Positions 55,194-63,972 of a stretch of 64,000 bases of DNA are shown here, piece by piece. This DNA comes from Gloeocapsopsis sp. IPPAS B-1203 (lineage in GTDB: Bacteria; Cyanobacteriota; Cyanobacteriia; Cyanobacteriales; Chroococcidiopsidaceae), in assembly GCF_002749975.1 (NCBI RefSeq), contig NZ_PEIG01000008.1:204201-268200 (forward strand), written 5' to 3'. Position 1 is the first letter of the stretch, and each line of letters begins with the position of its first letter. Position numbers and translations under genes: made by a program. Below the pieces are notes generated by a model. The model saw nothing but the letters and a program-made list of their open reading frames with translations, was not told the DNA's origin and made no database searches.

Positions 55194-55487
55194 TTATCGT
55201 GGTCGGCGTTTGGATACCTTTAAAACGGGTAGTGCTTGATGCGAACTACTAGGCGGCAAATAGCGCGGTGTAGCAATCTCCTCTGTCGGGTAAGGACGGC
55301 GCTGCTGTAATAACCACCAACGCAGACCAATAGCCATACTCACAGTGACTAACCCAAACGTAAACAAAGACCAGCGATCGCCTAGTCCGCCAATAACAGC
55401 GTCCACCGCTCCCATAGTCACTAATACACTGGGTAACGGCTCTTTACGGTATGCAGATAACAACTTCGGTAGTGCTGCGTTCATCAC
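55194..55487 (-). CDS. hypothetical small membrane protein
   Basis: 97 residues with two hydrophobic segments (VLVTMGAVDAVIGGLG; FTFGLVTVSMAIGLRWWLLQQ) and a basic C-terminus (LPVLKVSKRRPR). The sequence style recalls small conserved cyanobacterial membrane proteins, but no function is known to me. It lies near the high light-inducible protein gene on the same strand. Confidence 0.6.
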   Translation of the reverse strand: MMNAALPKLLSAYRKEPLPSVLVTMGAVDAVIGGLGDRWSLFTFGLVTVSMAIGLRWWLLQQRRPYPTEEIATPRYLPPSSSHQALPVLKVSKRRPR

Positions 55488-55750
55488 AAAATTAATATAT
55501 TCTTTGGGTCAGCTATTATCTCAAGTTACCTATCATCTTAAGACCTACTTTCCAGACTTGCAGATGTCTTTACGCAATTTGCATTGTTTTATGTACAAGA
55601 CAGCAATTAAGCTGGGCAGAATCATCATTAAGGTACACTGTGAGTCTGGACTGAGATCCGCAAACTATAGTTAGAGCTGAATAGGTCTTTTCTTAGCAAC
55701 TTTGCTAGCTTGCTTTTGACCTCAGTATTGATATCAAACTCTCTTCTACT
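55488..55750. other. intergenic region between hli and the small membrane protein gene
   Basis: No gene is supported here. A plus-strand frame crosses the region but overlaps the minus-strand membrane protein gene and has atypical composition. Confidence 0.4.
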
Positions 55751-55924
55751 CTATCTTAGCCCAAGCCAAGCAAGCACGCCTTTACCTGTCAGGTATTCAA
55801 TCACAACTAAAATGAGAAATCCAATCATTGCTGCTCTGCCATTCAAGCGTTCGGCATACTCATTAAATCCAAACTTAGGTTCCTCTAAGCTAGGAGTCGT
55901 TGTAGGTTGTGGCTGAGTTGTCAT
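55751..55924 (-). CDS. hli: high light-inducible protein (Hlip), one-helix CAB-like protein
   Basis: 57 residues, easily missed because of its size. The minus-strand frame from ATG 55924 to TAG 55751 encodes the signature FGFNEYAERLNGRAAMIGF, the chlorophyll a/b-binding (LHC) motif with Glu, Asn and Arg that bind chlorophyll and pair helices. One transmembrane helix ends in LVVIEYLTGKGVLAWLGLR. Hlips bind chlorophyll and carotenoid, protect newly made photosystem II and are induced by high light. The polar N-terminus (TTQPQPTTTPSLEEPK) is typical. Divergent from ald. Confidence 0.95.
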   Translation of the reverse strand: MTTQPQPTTTPSLEEPKFGFNEYAERLNGRAAMIGFLILVVIEYLTGKGVLAWLGLR

Positions 55925-56094
55925 TTGCTAAACCTCTAAATTGTAAGGAAATTGGCTAGGAGCTTCTATAAGAATTGAGATTAAATTGTACCCAAAATTA
56001 CGTTTTATTTACATTTCTTTACTATATCGTACAAAGTGACTTGTCAAAAGTGGTATCTAAAGACAGGTACTAGTCTACGCAGGAGATTGACGTA

Positions 56095-56108
56095 GTATAT
56101 GAGATTAC
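56095..56108. promoter_or_regulatory. possible NtcA-type site upstream of ald
   Basis: GTA-N8-TAC at 56095-56108, 69 bp before the ald start. The triplets match the NtcA consensus, but the expected -10 box about 22 bp downstream is not clear, and such a site is expected by chance several times per window. Confidence 0.2.
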
Positions 56109-56177
56109 ACTCGCTATCTCGCCACTTGCAGCGGACGCGCTTAAGCTAAAAACAGATGTAGAAGAAAATCATCAAAA

Positions 56178-57272
56178 ATGGAAATTGGCGTTCCTAAAGA
56201 AACAAAAGATCAAGAGTTTAGGGTGGGCTTGAGTCCGAGTAGCGTGCGAGTTCTTAAAGAGAATGGTCACAATATTTTTGTAGAATCACAAGCAGGTGTT
56301 GGCGCTGGGTTTACAGACGAGGATTATCGCCAAGTTGGAGCAGAAATTGTTTCTACTGCTAAAAATGCTTGGAATCGAGAACTTGTTATTAAAGTTAAAG
56401 AACCGCTACAGCCAGAATATCAATTTTTACAAAAAGGACAACTGCTATTCACCTATTTGCATTTAGCAGCTGATAAAGCTTTAACAGAGCATTTAATTGA
56501 TTGTGGGGTAACAGCGATCGCCTACGAAACGGTAGAAGTCGCGAGTAGCACAAATAAACTACCACTTCTCACACCTATGAGCATTATTGCTGGGCGCTTA
56601 TCTGTACAGTTTGGCGCTCGGTTTTTGGAACGTCAACAAGGAGGGCGCGGTGTTTTATTAGGTGGTGTCCCTGGTGTCAGATCTGGAAGAGTGGTTGTTT
56701 TAGGGGGTGGAGTTGTCGGTACAGAAGCAGCACGAATCGCAATCGGCATGGGTGCTACTGTTCAAATCTTAGATGTCAATGTCGAACGATTATCTTACTT
56801 AGAAACACTATTTGGCTCTAGAGTTGAGTTACTTTATAGTAATTCTGCGCAAGTTGATGCTGTCGTGCCAGAGGCAGATCTCCTTATTGGCGCTGTTTTA
56901 GTTCCTGGACGACGAGCGCCGATTCTTGTCAGTCGTGCATTGGTTGGACAAATGCGTCCAGGTTCAGTAATTGTCGATGTGGCAGTTGACCAAGGTGGTT
57001 GTATTGAAACATTACACGCGACGAGTCATACCAAGCCTACATATGTTGCAGCAGGGGTAGTTCACTACGGTGTTCCTAATATGCCAGGAGCCGTACCGTG
57101 GACAGCAACACAAGCGTTGAATAATAGTACTTTACCTTATATCGTGCAGTTAGCTAACTTGGGAATGCAAGCGATGCAAACTAATCCAGCTTTAGCAGCA
57201 GGTGTGAACGTCCAAAGTCATCGTCTTGTACATCCGGCAGTACAACAGGTGTTTCCCGACTTAGCTCTTTAG
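56178..57272 (+). CDS. ald: alanine dehydrogenase
   Basis: 364 residues, normal length. Start [23 protein letters not shown] is typical of the AlaDH/PNT family, with the Arg and Lys (KVKEP) that bind pyruvate. The Rossmann motif reads [28 protein letters not shown]. The substrate His (YLHLAAD) and Asp ([14 protein letters not shown] region) are present. It converts L-alanine to pyruvate and ammonia with NAD, linking carbon and nitrogen metabolism. Confidence 0.95.
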   Translation: MEIGVPKETKDQEFRVGLSPSSVRVLKENGHNIFVESQAGVGAGFTDEDYRQVGAEIVSTAKNAWNRELVIKVKEPLQPEYQFLQKGQLLFTYLHLAADKALTEHLIDCGVTAIAYETVEVASSTNKLPLLTPMSIIAGRLSVQFGARFLERQQGGRGVLLGGVPGVRSGRVVVLGGGVVGTEAARIAIGMGATVQILDVNVERLSYLETLFGSRVELLYSNSAQVDAVVPEADLLIGAVLVPGRRAPILVSRALVGQMRPGSVIVDVAVDQGGCIETLHATSHTKPTYVAAGVVHYGVPNMPGAVPWTATQALNNSTLPYIVQLANLGMQAMQTNPALAAGVNVQSHRLVHPAVQQVFPDLAL

Positions 57273-57356
57273 CAAAAAGGCAAGCTGATGTCAAGTGCGC
57301 TAGCTTAGGAATATAACAGTGATTTTACTATCTCACTGCGTCCTAGAGGTTCACTT

Positions 57357-58226
57357 ATGGCTCACTTAAATCAGCGTCGCCCGCAAAACGTGAGTGGAGA
57401 CTTTTACGTTGATAGCACCTGTATTGATTGCGATACTTGCCGTTGGATGACTCCAGAGGTGTTTAATCGTGTAGGAGAACAGTCAGCAGTTTATCATCAG
57501 CCAGTGAATCAAGGCGAGCGACTGCGATCGCTGCAAGCACTTTTAGCGTGTCCGACAAGTTCGATTGGGACAATCGAGAAGCCACACGATATTAAAAAAG
57601 CACAACAAAGCTTTCCCATTCCAGTCGCCGAGAATGTTTACCACTGCGGCTACCATGCCGAAAATTCCTATGGCGCAGCAAGTTACTTGATTGTCCGTCC
57701 TGAAGGTAATGTTATGGTCGATTCACCTCGGTTTACACCGCCATTGGTGAAGCAAATTGAGAAAATGGGAGGAATTCGCTACTTGTATCTCACACACAAA
57801 GATGATGTTGCCGATCATCAGAAGTACCACGAGTATTTTCAGTGCGATCGCATTCTGCATCGAGACGATATAACTTCTAGTACCCGCAGTGTCGAAGTTC
57901 AACTGACAGCTTCACAACCTGTTGAAATTGATTCACATTTACTCGTTATTCCTGTACCTGGGCATACTAGAGGGCATACAGTTTTACTCTACAAGCAGTT
58001 TCTCTTTACTGGAGATCACCTGGCTTGGTCAGAGCATCGCAATTCACTCGTTGCTTGGCGCGATGTTTGCTGGTATTCTTGGTCAGAACAAATTAAATCG
58101 ATGCGGAAGTTGACAAAATACGCTTTTGAGTGGGTATTACCAGGTCATGGACGCAGACATCATGCCGATGCTGATAAGATGCAGCATCTACTACAGCAGT
58201 GTATTGCCGAGATGGAAGCAGCTTGA
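57357..58226 (+). CDS. ferredoxin-like domain fused to MBL-fold hydrolase
   Basis: 289 residues. The N-terminal ~75 residues contain a CxxCxxC cluster and a later Cys-Pro (STCIDCDTCRWM ... LLACPTSSIG), a 4Fe-4S ferredoxin-like motif. The remainder is a metallo-beta-lactamase fold in which the usual HxHxDH reads YLTHKDDVADHQKYHEY, followed by VPGHTRGHTVLLY, FTGDHLAWS and VLPGHGRRHHAD. The altered first motif (THKDDVADH) is as found in related cyanobacterial proteins, I believe. A redox-linked hydrolase is implied; the substrate is unknown. Confidence 0.86.
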   Translation: MAHLNQRRPQNVSGDFYVDSTCIDCDTCRWMTPEVFNRVGEQSAVYHQPVNQGERLRSLQALLACPTSSIGTIEKPHDIKKAQQSFPIPVAENVYHCGYHAENSYGAASYLIVRPEGNVMVDSPRFTPPLVKQIEKMGGIRYLYLTHKDDVADHQKYHEYFQCDRILHRDDITSSTRSVEVQLTASQPVEIDSHLLVIPVPGHTRGHTVLLYKQFLFTGDHLAWSEHRNSLVAWRDVCWYSWSEQIKSMRKLTKYAFEWVLPGHGRRHHADADKMQHLLQQCIAEMEAA

Positions 58227-58656
58227 ATGTCACAAATAGCCATAAACAATTAACCATTTCAACTAGATCTTCATAACTTAGATAAAAACACTATCAGCCT
58301 TACTTGAATCATCACAAATAAACCAAAATTCCGACTCAATAAAGGAGTTAAGGTTGTGATATTAAATTTGAAAAGTCTTACTGTAGTTAATATTGCTGGT
58401 ATATCAAAAGCAATTGTGTATATTGTAGAGTCTGTAACTATTACAGCTAGTTAACTATTTTTAGTTTAGCTGGGAAGTATTGAAATAAATACTACTGTCT
58501 GTGCCTATGCTGCACGGATGTGGGTAGTATTGCAACAGTTGCCTATACAAACTGTGCTTTAATTGCTCAAAGCATATCATCCTCAAGCTTCTTAGCTATC
58601 ATCGTTGAGTTACAGCTAAACAATACAAACCTTGTTAAAGATAAACTGTAAATCTT
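58227..58656. other. intergenic region with a possible 32-codon ORF
   Basis: About 430 bp, AT-rich. Apart from the small frame at 58356-58454, no gene, repeat or terminator is evident. Confidence 0.4.
58356..58454 (+). CDS. possible small ORF (32 residues) with strong Shine-Dalgarno
   Basis: AAGGAG at 58342-58347 lies 8 bases before GTG 58356. The frame encodes a short mostly apolar peptide (MILNLKSLTVVNIAGISKAI...). The ribosome binding site is better than that of most genes in this window, but nothing else supports expression. Confidence 0.25.
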   Translation: MILNLKSLTVVNIAGISKAIVYIVESVTITAS

Positions 58657-59577
58657 ATGACCGAATCGCTGCGCGGCTTTAAACGTTTGCCCGATCTTCC
58701 TGAAGGAACTTACTCAATTATATTAGCTGCGGCAATTTATGGTTTAACCATTGTGTTAACTAAAGGAGCATTAGAACAAATACCACCATTTACCTTATTA
58801 TGCATTCAAACTGCTTCTAGCGTGGTTGTTCTCTGGACAATCATTATTTTCCAAGGTATCCAAGTTCCTTTACAGTGGAATACACTCAAATTGAGCTTAA
58901 TAGGACTGCTCGAACCAGGTTTATCTTACACTTTTGCTGTGTTTGGACTATCGTTGACAACAGCCAGTAATTCCACATTTATTAGCACAACTGAACCTAT
59001 TGTTACCATTGCCCTATCATGGATAATTCTGCGCGAACACATTAATTTTCCTCTGATTGGGTTAGGACTATTAGCCTGTGTGGGGGTTGCGTTTATTTCT
59101 ATTCCTAATGCAACTTCAATCGGTCAAGGATCAATCTGGGGAGATCTGCTTGTTTGTCTCAGTGTTTTGTTTGCTTCACTTTATGCAGTGACGGCTGCTC
59201 GTTCAGTTCAACGTTTACATCTTGTAGCATTAGCGGCAATTCAGCAATCTGTTGCTCTCATTCTCTTTATGATGATGCTATTAGGCGCATTGTTTTTGGG
59301 TCTAGAGTCTTTTGAGTTTGTACCTGCAATGTGGGGTAGCTTACTTATTGCTGTTACATCAGGAGCATTTGGATATGGATTAGCATTTTTACTTTACCTA
59401 GCTGCTGTGCGTTATTTACCTGCAAGTAGACTTTCGCTTTACTTAACATTGACTCCTGTTTTTGGAGTTATCAGCGCTTACTTAATACTAGGAGAGCGGC
59501 TTTTAGTTTCACAAGGAATGGGAGGTAGTTTGATTTTACTAGCAGTCGTTAGTATCTCTCGCGTACCGCATGAATAA
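58657..59577 (+). CDS. EamA/DMT-family transporter
   Basis: 306 residues with ten transmembrane helices in two EamA repeats (AAAIYGLTIVLTKGALEQIPPF ... ISTTEPIVTIALSWIILREHI; then LLVCLSVLFASLYAVTAARSV ... LTLTPVFGVISAYLILGERL). Such proteins export or exchange small metabolites, often amino acids; specificity cannot be read from sequence. An EamA remnant at 41247 is a separate, decayed relative. Confidence 0.9.
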   Translation: MTESLRGFKRLPDLPEGTYSIILAAAIYGLTIVLTKGALEQIPPFTLLCIQTASSVVVLWTIIIFQGIQVPLQWNTLKLSLIGLLEPGLSYTFAVFGLSLTTASNSTFISTTEPIVTIALSWIILREHINFPLIGLGLLACVGVAFISIPNATSIGQGSIWGDLLVCLSVLFASLYAVTAARSVQRLHLVALAAIQQSVALILFMMMLLGALFLGLESFEFVPAMWGSLLIAVTSGAFGYGLAFLLYLAAVRYLPASRLSLYLTLTPVFGVISAYLILGERLLVSQGMGGSLILLAVVSISRVPHE

Positions 59578-59588
59578 ATGAATTGCTC

Positions 59589-61271
59589 TCAACTCACCAT
59601 AATTTGAGAAGGTACAGCTCGCCACAACTGATCTAACCGATTTGCAGGCATTGTAAGATACAATACATCTCCTGCACTCAAATATGTGTCTAATAAATCC
59701 CAGCCGTGGATCGTTTGGCAGTTAGTTTCGATATATAACGGAACGAAATCAGATTGCATTGCAGTTTCTTTGACGCGCTGACCGCAAAAAGGATGCGAAG
59801 GTGTAATTAAAGTTGCTAAAGCTACCCAAAGGCTATCTGCAGTGATACCATTACCTAAGATGCGCCCACCTAAAGCTGCGGCGGCAAAAGCAGGGGCTGC
59901 AAGTTCAGCTGGACTCAACACCGCCTCGAATTCAAAGACTTGTTGTGCCATATGGGCAAAGTCTGGATGTTCATAGCGAACGATCGCGGGAATACTTGGT
60001 GTTAATGTTTTAGCATTAAGGGCAATTTCTAAGTTAACTGCATCGTTACTTGTCACAATTAACAAAGCGCCTGCTGATTTAAGATTCGCAGCTTGTAATG
60101 TTTCAGGCAAGCTAGCATCACCTTGAATAACTGGAATACCTAATCCACGAGCAGTATTGAGAAATCTATTATTAGGATCGCGTTCGATAATGACGACTTC
60201 ATGCCCACTCGCATGGAATTGTTGCACAACTTGCACGCCAATTCCGCCTAAACCGCAGACGATGTAATGATTGCGTTGGGGAACTCGTGCCGCATCCCAA
60301 AACTGTTTGAAGCGCGTGCCTAAGACAAAATCATTAAGTAGCGCGTAACAAATCCCAATAATACCTGCGCCAATTAACATCATGAACGCTGTAAACACTT
60401 TGATACTATCAGGTGCTTTTTCGACAACTTCTTCTTTGCCACCAGCACCTGTGATCATACCAACCGAAAAATATAAAGCATCAATAATCGAAGTGTTTAA
60501 ATCAAAACAGATATAAGTGAGTGTGGCAGTAAAGATAGTTACGAGCAGGACTAGCGTCACAATCATTAAAGATTGTCCATGTTGGCGAAATTGACGTAAG
60601 TTAGTGAGTACTTTTAGTAGTTTAGAAATTGCTGACTTTCGCATTGTACGGATATTTGGCTGCGTACCAACAATCAGCCGATCGCCTACTTGCAACTGTT
60701 GCCCTGAACTGACTGCACAGACAAGATCAATTTCACCTCGTACAGGTAAATAGTAAATCAACATCCGAGTGCGATCGTCCCATAAATTACTTAATAAGCG
60801 CCCGCGCCACGGATGGTGCTCGTGAATATATTCTTCTTGGATAGGCCAAGTTTGATTAAATAGTTTAAGTTGTCCGATCGCTCGACTTCCGAGTGCAGCA
60901 AAGTAAAATACAGGTGCGGCTAAACCGGAAACACTCATACTGACGTGATCTGGTAAGGTGTGGTCAAGGCGATCGCCTAAGTTAGCATTAAATAAACGAT
61001 TGATAATCCGAATTCGCGGATTGAGTACTCGTGCTTGAATCAGAATTGCCAAATTCAAAGCATCATCACTGTTTGCCAGTACTAATGTTTGGGCGGTTTC
61101 AATTTCTGCAGCCTGTAAAGTTGTTGCTGCTTGGAGATCCCCCACAACAATCGTTTCCTCTTTGGGAATTAGTTGATGATGAATGCCAACGACACTTGCT
61201 CCTTGTTGTCTGAGTAAACAAAAGATTTTGTAGCCCGTGCGTTCTAAGCCGCAGACAATAATTCGAGTCAT
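59589..61271 (-). CDS. ion channel protein with two RCK (TrkA-N/C) modules
   Basis: 560 residues. A first RCK module (1-210) starts with the NAD-binding RIIVCGLERTGYKIFCLLRQQG. A two-helix pore (about 235-315) follows, then a second RCK module (HYIVCGLGGIGVQVVQQFHASGHEVVIIE at ~335). The pore loop reads SVGMITGAGGKEE (around residue 270) where potassium channels have TVGYG, so potassium selectivity is not assured. A cytosolic RCK ring probably gates the pore in response to nucleotides or ions. Confidence 0.86.
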   Translation of the reverse strand: MTRIIVCGLERTGYKIFCLLRQQGASVVGIHHQLIPKEETIVVGDLQAATTLQAAEIETAQTLVLANSDDALNLAILIQARVLNPRIRIINRLFNANLGDRLDHTLPDHVSMSVSGLAAPVFYFAALGSRAIGQLKLFNQTWPIQEEYIHEHHPWRGRLLSNLWDDRTRMLIYYLPVRGEIDLVCAVSSGQQLQVGDRLIVGTQPNIRTMRKSAISKLLKVLTNLRQFRQHGQSLMIVTLVLLVTIFTATLTYICFDLNTSIIDALYFSVGMITGAGGKEEVVEKAPDSIKVFTAFMMLIGAGIIGICYALLNDFVLGTRFKQFWDAARVPQRNHYIVCGLGGIGVQVVQQFHASGHEVVIIERDPNNRFLNTARGLGIPVIQGDASLPETLQAANLKSAGALLIVTSNDAVNLEIALNAKTLTPSIPAIVRYEHPDFAHMAQQVFEFEAVLSPAELAAPAFAAAALGGRILGNGITADSLWVALATLITPSHPFCGQRVKETAMQSDFVPLYIETNCQTIHGWDLLDTYLSAGDVLYLTMPANRLDQLWRAVPSQIMVS

Positions 61272-61285
61272 ATCTCAGTCACAAC

Positions 61286-61317
61286 CAACAGTAGCAAGCA
61301 AAAGTAATCTACTGTTG
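61286..61317. promoter_or_regulatory. inverted repeat just upstream of the channel gene
   Basis: CAACAGTAG (61286-61294) and CTACTGTTG (61309-61317) form a perfect 9-bp inverted repeat with a 14-base spacer, starting 14 bp before the gene. It may be a leader hairpin or operator. Confidence 0.4.
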
Positions 61318-61652
61318 TCTAAATCACCATTTTTGACTACTAATGACGCACATACTGTAGCTGAAAACACTGCTACCTAGAGTTTGTGACTCAGAAAGAC
61401 AATAAGTTATAGAAAGATTTATATCGGTGGTAACTTTAATTCAGTTAGTAACATATTAATTTTTTTGAACTGCTAGAAAACCCTGCTAAATATTCTCAAA
61501 TAATTAACGGTTTTCTCTTGTTTGAGCCGTTATCAATTTTGTGGTACTTTAAGTATTACTGTGTAGTTATTAAAATGTTGTTTTCTTTTTGTTTTTTTGC
61601 ATAGATAAACCTATCATTATATAACGCAATAGCTTACCCAAATTTAGCGACT
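61318..61652. other. AT-rich intergenic region
   Basis: No gene is supported. TAACGG (61505-61510) and CCGTTA (61527-61532) make a weak hairpin about 120 bp beyond the LtrA stop on its strand. Confidence 0.4.
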
Positions 61653-62834
61653 TTACTCTGGATCGCTCAAGCGCGTAAACGGGCGACTCTGCCTCAAATC
61701 TTGGATCACTTGTGTTCCACAAACGAACGCGACTGATCCAATAACCACAATTGGCAACCAACCTACACCAATTAAACCGATCAGCAAGACTAGTACAGCT
61801 GCGATGAGCCGGTATTTGGTTCTGATTTTGCAGTATACGATTGTACCAGTGCGGTGTAAAATTGCTAAAGCAAGTAAGCATAATGCGACTGCGCCGCAAA
61901 GTAGCCACCGTTGAGGAGTAGGTAAGGCAACATTAGCTTCAGTTAACAAGACTTGTTCTACACCAACTCCAGTTGCAGCAATACCGATGACTAGCGGTAG
62001 ATGCGTATAAAGCCATGCATTCAAAACTGCTATGCGTCCTTCGTTACGTGCACGTTGAACTGCCGAAACTCCAATATTATCAAAGTAAAGCCACCACAAG
62101 CTAAACGCAATACTCAAGCCGAAGACAGCAGCGATCGCACTGCCAATATCCCATTCTTGCTCAGAAACACCATCCACAACGGCAATAATCGCCTCACCCA
62201 AAACAATAATCGTAAACAACCCGAAACGTTCAGGTAAATGTGCCGCGTGGGGTAGCAATCCTGTTATGAATTTTCTAGCAGTTAATGGTGTGGCAAAGTC
62301 AATAATTAAGCCGAATGCCCAAAGAATGAAACGTAGCGGTGGTGAGACAAATGCTGATATGAGCCACAGCAACGCCGCAATAGCGAAACCTCTAGCGTAA
62401 TAATTTGTTAGCGATCGCGCTACGCTGACGTGTTTTCCCGCACGAATATACTCAAAAACGAGTAATGCCCGTCCTGCAGCATATGCAAGAGCAAAACCAG
62501 GTGCATTTTCGGCTAAACCGTGATGTACATTCACAGCTAAAGCTGCGATCGCCAGCATTTGCATTGCTGTAAGTATCCGATGCACGATGTCGTCGGTATC
62601 AAAGCGGTTCGCATACAGTGTTGTGCCAATCCACGACCACCATACAGGAATAAATAGAACAACAAAGCCACAAAATCCTGACAGCGAAACATCATCATTG
62701 AGGTTGTGTGCAAGTTGAGAGACGGCAACAACAAACACCAAGTCATAAAACAGTTCTAACCAGGTGGCGTGGCGTTCTCCCTCGCTATCTTCGCCTATGC
62801 GTAACCGTGGAGGTTGTAACCAGGTTTTCATCAT
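61653..62834 (-). CDS. low temperature requirement protein A family membrane protein
   Basis: 393 residues from ATG 62834 (MMKTWLQPPRLRIGEDSEGERHATWLELFYDLVFVVAVSQLAHNL, seen in parts); the frame is open 13 codons further. The ERHATWLELFYDLVFV signature defines the LtrA family. About ten or eleven transmembrane helices follow, with HLPERFGLFTIIVLGEAIIAVVDG as a second conserved block. Named after a Listeria mutant unable to grow in the cold; biochemical function is unknown. Confidence 0.9.
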   Translation of the reverse strand: MMKTWLQPPRLRIGEDSEGERHATWLELFYDLVFVVAVSQLAHNLNDDVSLSGFCGFVVLFIPVWWSWIGTTLYANRFDTDDIVHRILTAMQMLAIAALAVNVHHGLAENAPGFALAYAAGRALLVFEYIRAGKHVSVARSLTNYYARGFAIAALLWLISAFVSPPLRFILWAFGLIIDFATPLTARKFITGLLPHAAHLPERFGLFTIIVLGEAIIAVVDGVSEQEWDIGSAIAAVFGLSIAFSLWWLYFDNIGVSAVQRARNEGRIAVLNAWLYTHLPLVIGIAATGVGVEQVLLTEANVALPTPQRWLLCGAVALCLLALAILHRTGTIVYCKIRTKYRLIAAVLVLLIGLIGVGWLPIVVIGSVAFVCGTQVIQDLRQSRPFTRLSDPE

Positions 62835-63166
62835 GATTTTGAATTGAATAAGTTTGCAGCGCAAGCAAGACAAAATCTCTGAAGGCTTGTGAAATACAGT
62901 TTATGGTATTTGTGGTGAAAGTCATCTGTATTATTAAAGTAGCTCTAAAAGTAAAGAGCAATCTTCAGCATTGACACTACCAACAAATATGGCGATCGCT
63001 AGATCATTCCTTGATATCATAATTTTCTTTGGTAATGATGCGATCGAGGTAGTAGCAAGATTCTACCTTTGTTTGAACATTCCATACCAGGATAGCTTTA
63101 TCTTTCTGGAACCGTTTTGAATAGGGGTTAATCTAGGAAAAACAAGATTAGACTATTACAGCTAAG
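62835..63166. other. intergenic region with a possible gene remnant
   Basis: About 330 bp containing two GCGATC cores. The minus-strand frame 63004-63132 has no start codon but reads as plausible protein (see findings). The promoter of the DUF1361 gene must lie near 63130-63160. Confidence 0.35.
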
Positions 63167-63844
63167 ATGGAGACTCACATTTTTGCAACCCGAGTATTTA
63201 CTGAATTATCCACCCAACTAGTACGCGCCTTTGACGCAATCTACAGTGGTTGGATTCTATGGAACTTGTTCTTAGCTTTTGTCCCATTAGCACTTAGCTT
63301 TTGGCTATTTCGGCGCAAAACACACTCTCGTTCCTTTGTGTGGTGGGTAGTTTTTGTTGTTTTCGTGGCTTTTCTGCCTAATGCACCTTATGTACTCACA
63401 GATATTATTCATCTTATTCGCGGAATACGCCCTGGGCTATCTCCGTGGGTCATTACGCTGTTTGTGATCCCTGTGCATCTATTTGCCATGCTTATTGGTT
63501 TTGAAGCGTACGTCGTTTCTTTAATTAATCAAGGTTATTACTTAAGACGTCAGGGCGCAAGACAATTTGTTGTTTGGGGAGAACTGATCGCCCATGTTTT
63601 GTGTGCAGTTGGAGTTTATCTTGGTAGATTTCGCCGCTTTAATAGTTGGGATTTAGTAACAGAACCTGGTAGTGTTCTACTCAGAACGGTTAATGATTTA
63701 ACTGAGCGACGCCCACTCTTTGTTGTTTTTATTATCTTCATTATCCTTACTATATTTTATTGGATTATGAAGCAGTTAACTTTAGGGCTTGTGCTACGGA
63801 TTCATTACGCACGCGCAAGAGTTGATATTGACCAATATCTATAG
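63167..63844 (+). CDS. DUF1361 family membrane protein
   Basis: 225 residues with about six transmembrane helices. The conserved core FLPNAPYVLTDIIHL, followed by LFVIPVHLFAMLIGFEAYVVSL and GVYLGRFRRFNSWDLVTEP, is characteristic of DUF1361. Function is unknown. It is the last gene in the window and is followed by a hairpin. Confidence 0.88.
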   Translation: METHIFATRVFTELSTQLVRAFDAIYSGWILWNLFLAFVPLALSFWLFRRKTHSRSFVWWVVFVVFVAFLPNAPYVLTDIIHLIRGIRPGLSPWVITLFVIPVHLFAMLIGFEAYVVSLINQGYYLRRQGARQFVVWGELIAHVLCAVGVYLGRFRRFNSWDLVTEPGSVLLRTVNDLTERRPLFVVFIIFIILTIFYWIMKQLTLGLVLRIHYARARVDIDQYL

Positions 63845-63940
63845 AACTCGTCTTGGCTGTTTACTATACTCAACTGATGGGGTGACAGGAGGGCTAAAAG
63901 TAAAGCTAGATAATAGTTTTAAGCTTTGGGTCAAAAAAAG

Positions 63941-63972
63941 ATAGGCTGGCTATTGACATCGCCTGCCTATCA
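63941..63972 (+). terminator. hairpin downstream of the DUF1361 gene
   Basis: GATAGGC near 63941 and GCCTATC near 63966 form an inverted repeat extended by an outer GC pair, about 95 bp beyond the stop, followed by an A-rich run. Possible terminator of this gene or of one beyond the window on the other strand. Confidence 0.4.

Noticed and set aside
55345..55674. 109-codon plus-strand frame
   Set aside because: It overlaps the minus-strand small membrane protein gene and the composition lacks any recognisable domain.
57357..58226. decayed MBL-fold gene because of the altered HxHxDH motif
   Set aside because: The frame is intact, the other MBL motifs are well kept and the ferredoxin cysteines are all present, so a subfamily variant is more likely than decay.
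61570..61908. 112-codon minus-strand frame overlapping the end of the LtrA gene
   Set aside because: It is an alternative frame of the LtrA coding region; LtrA has a clear family signature.
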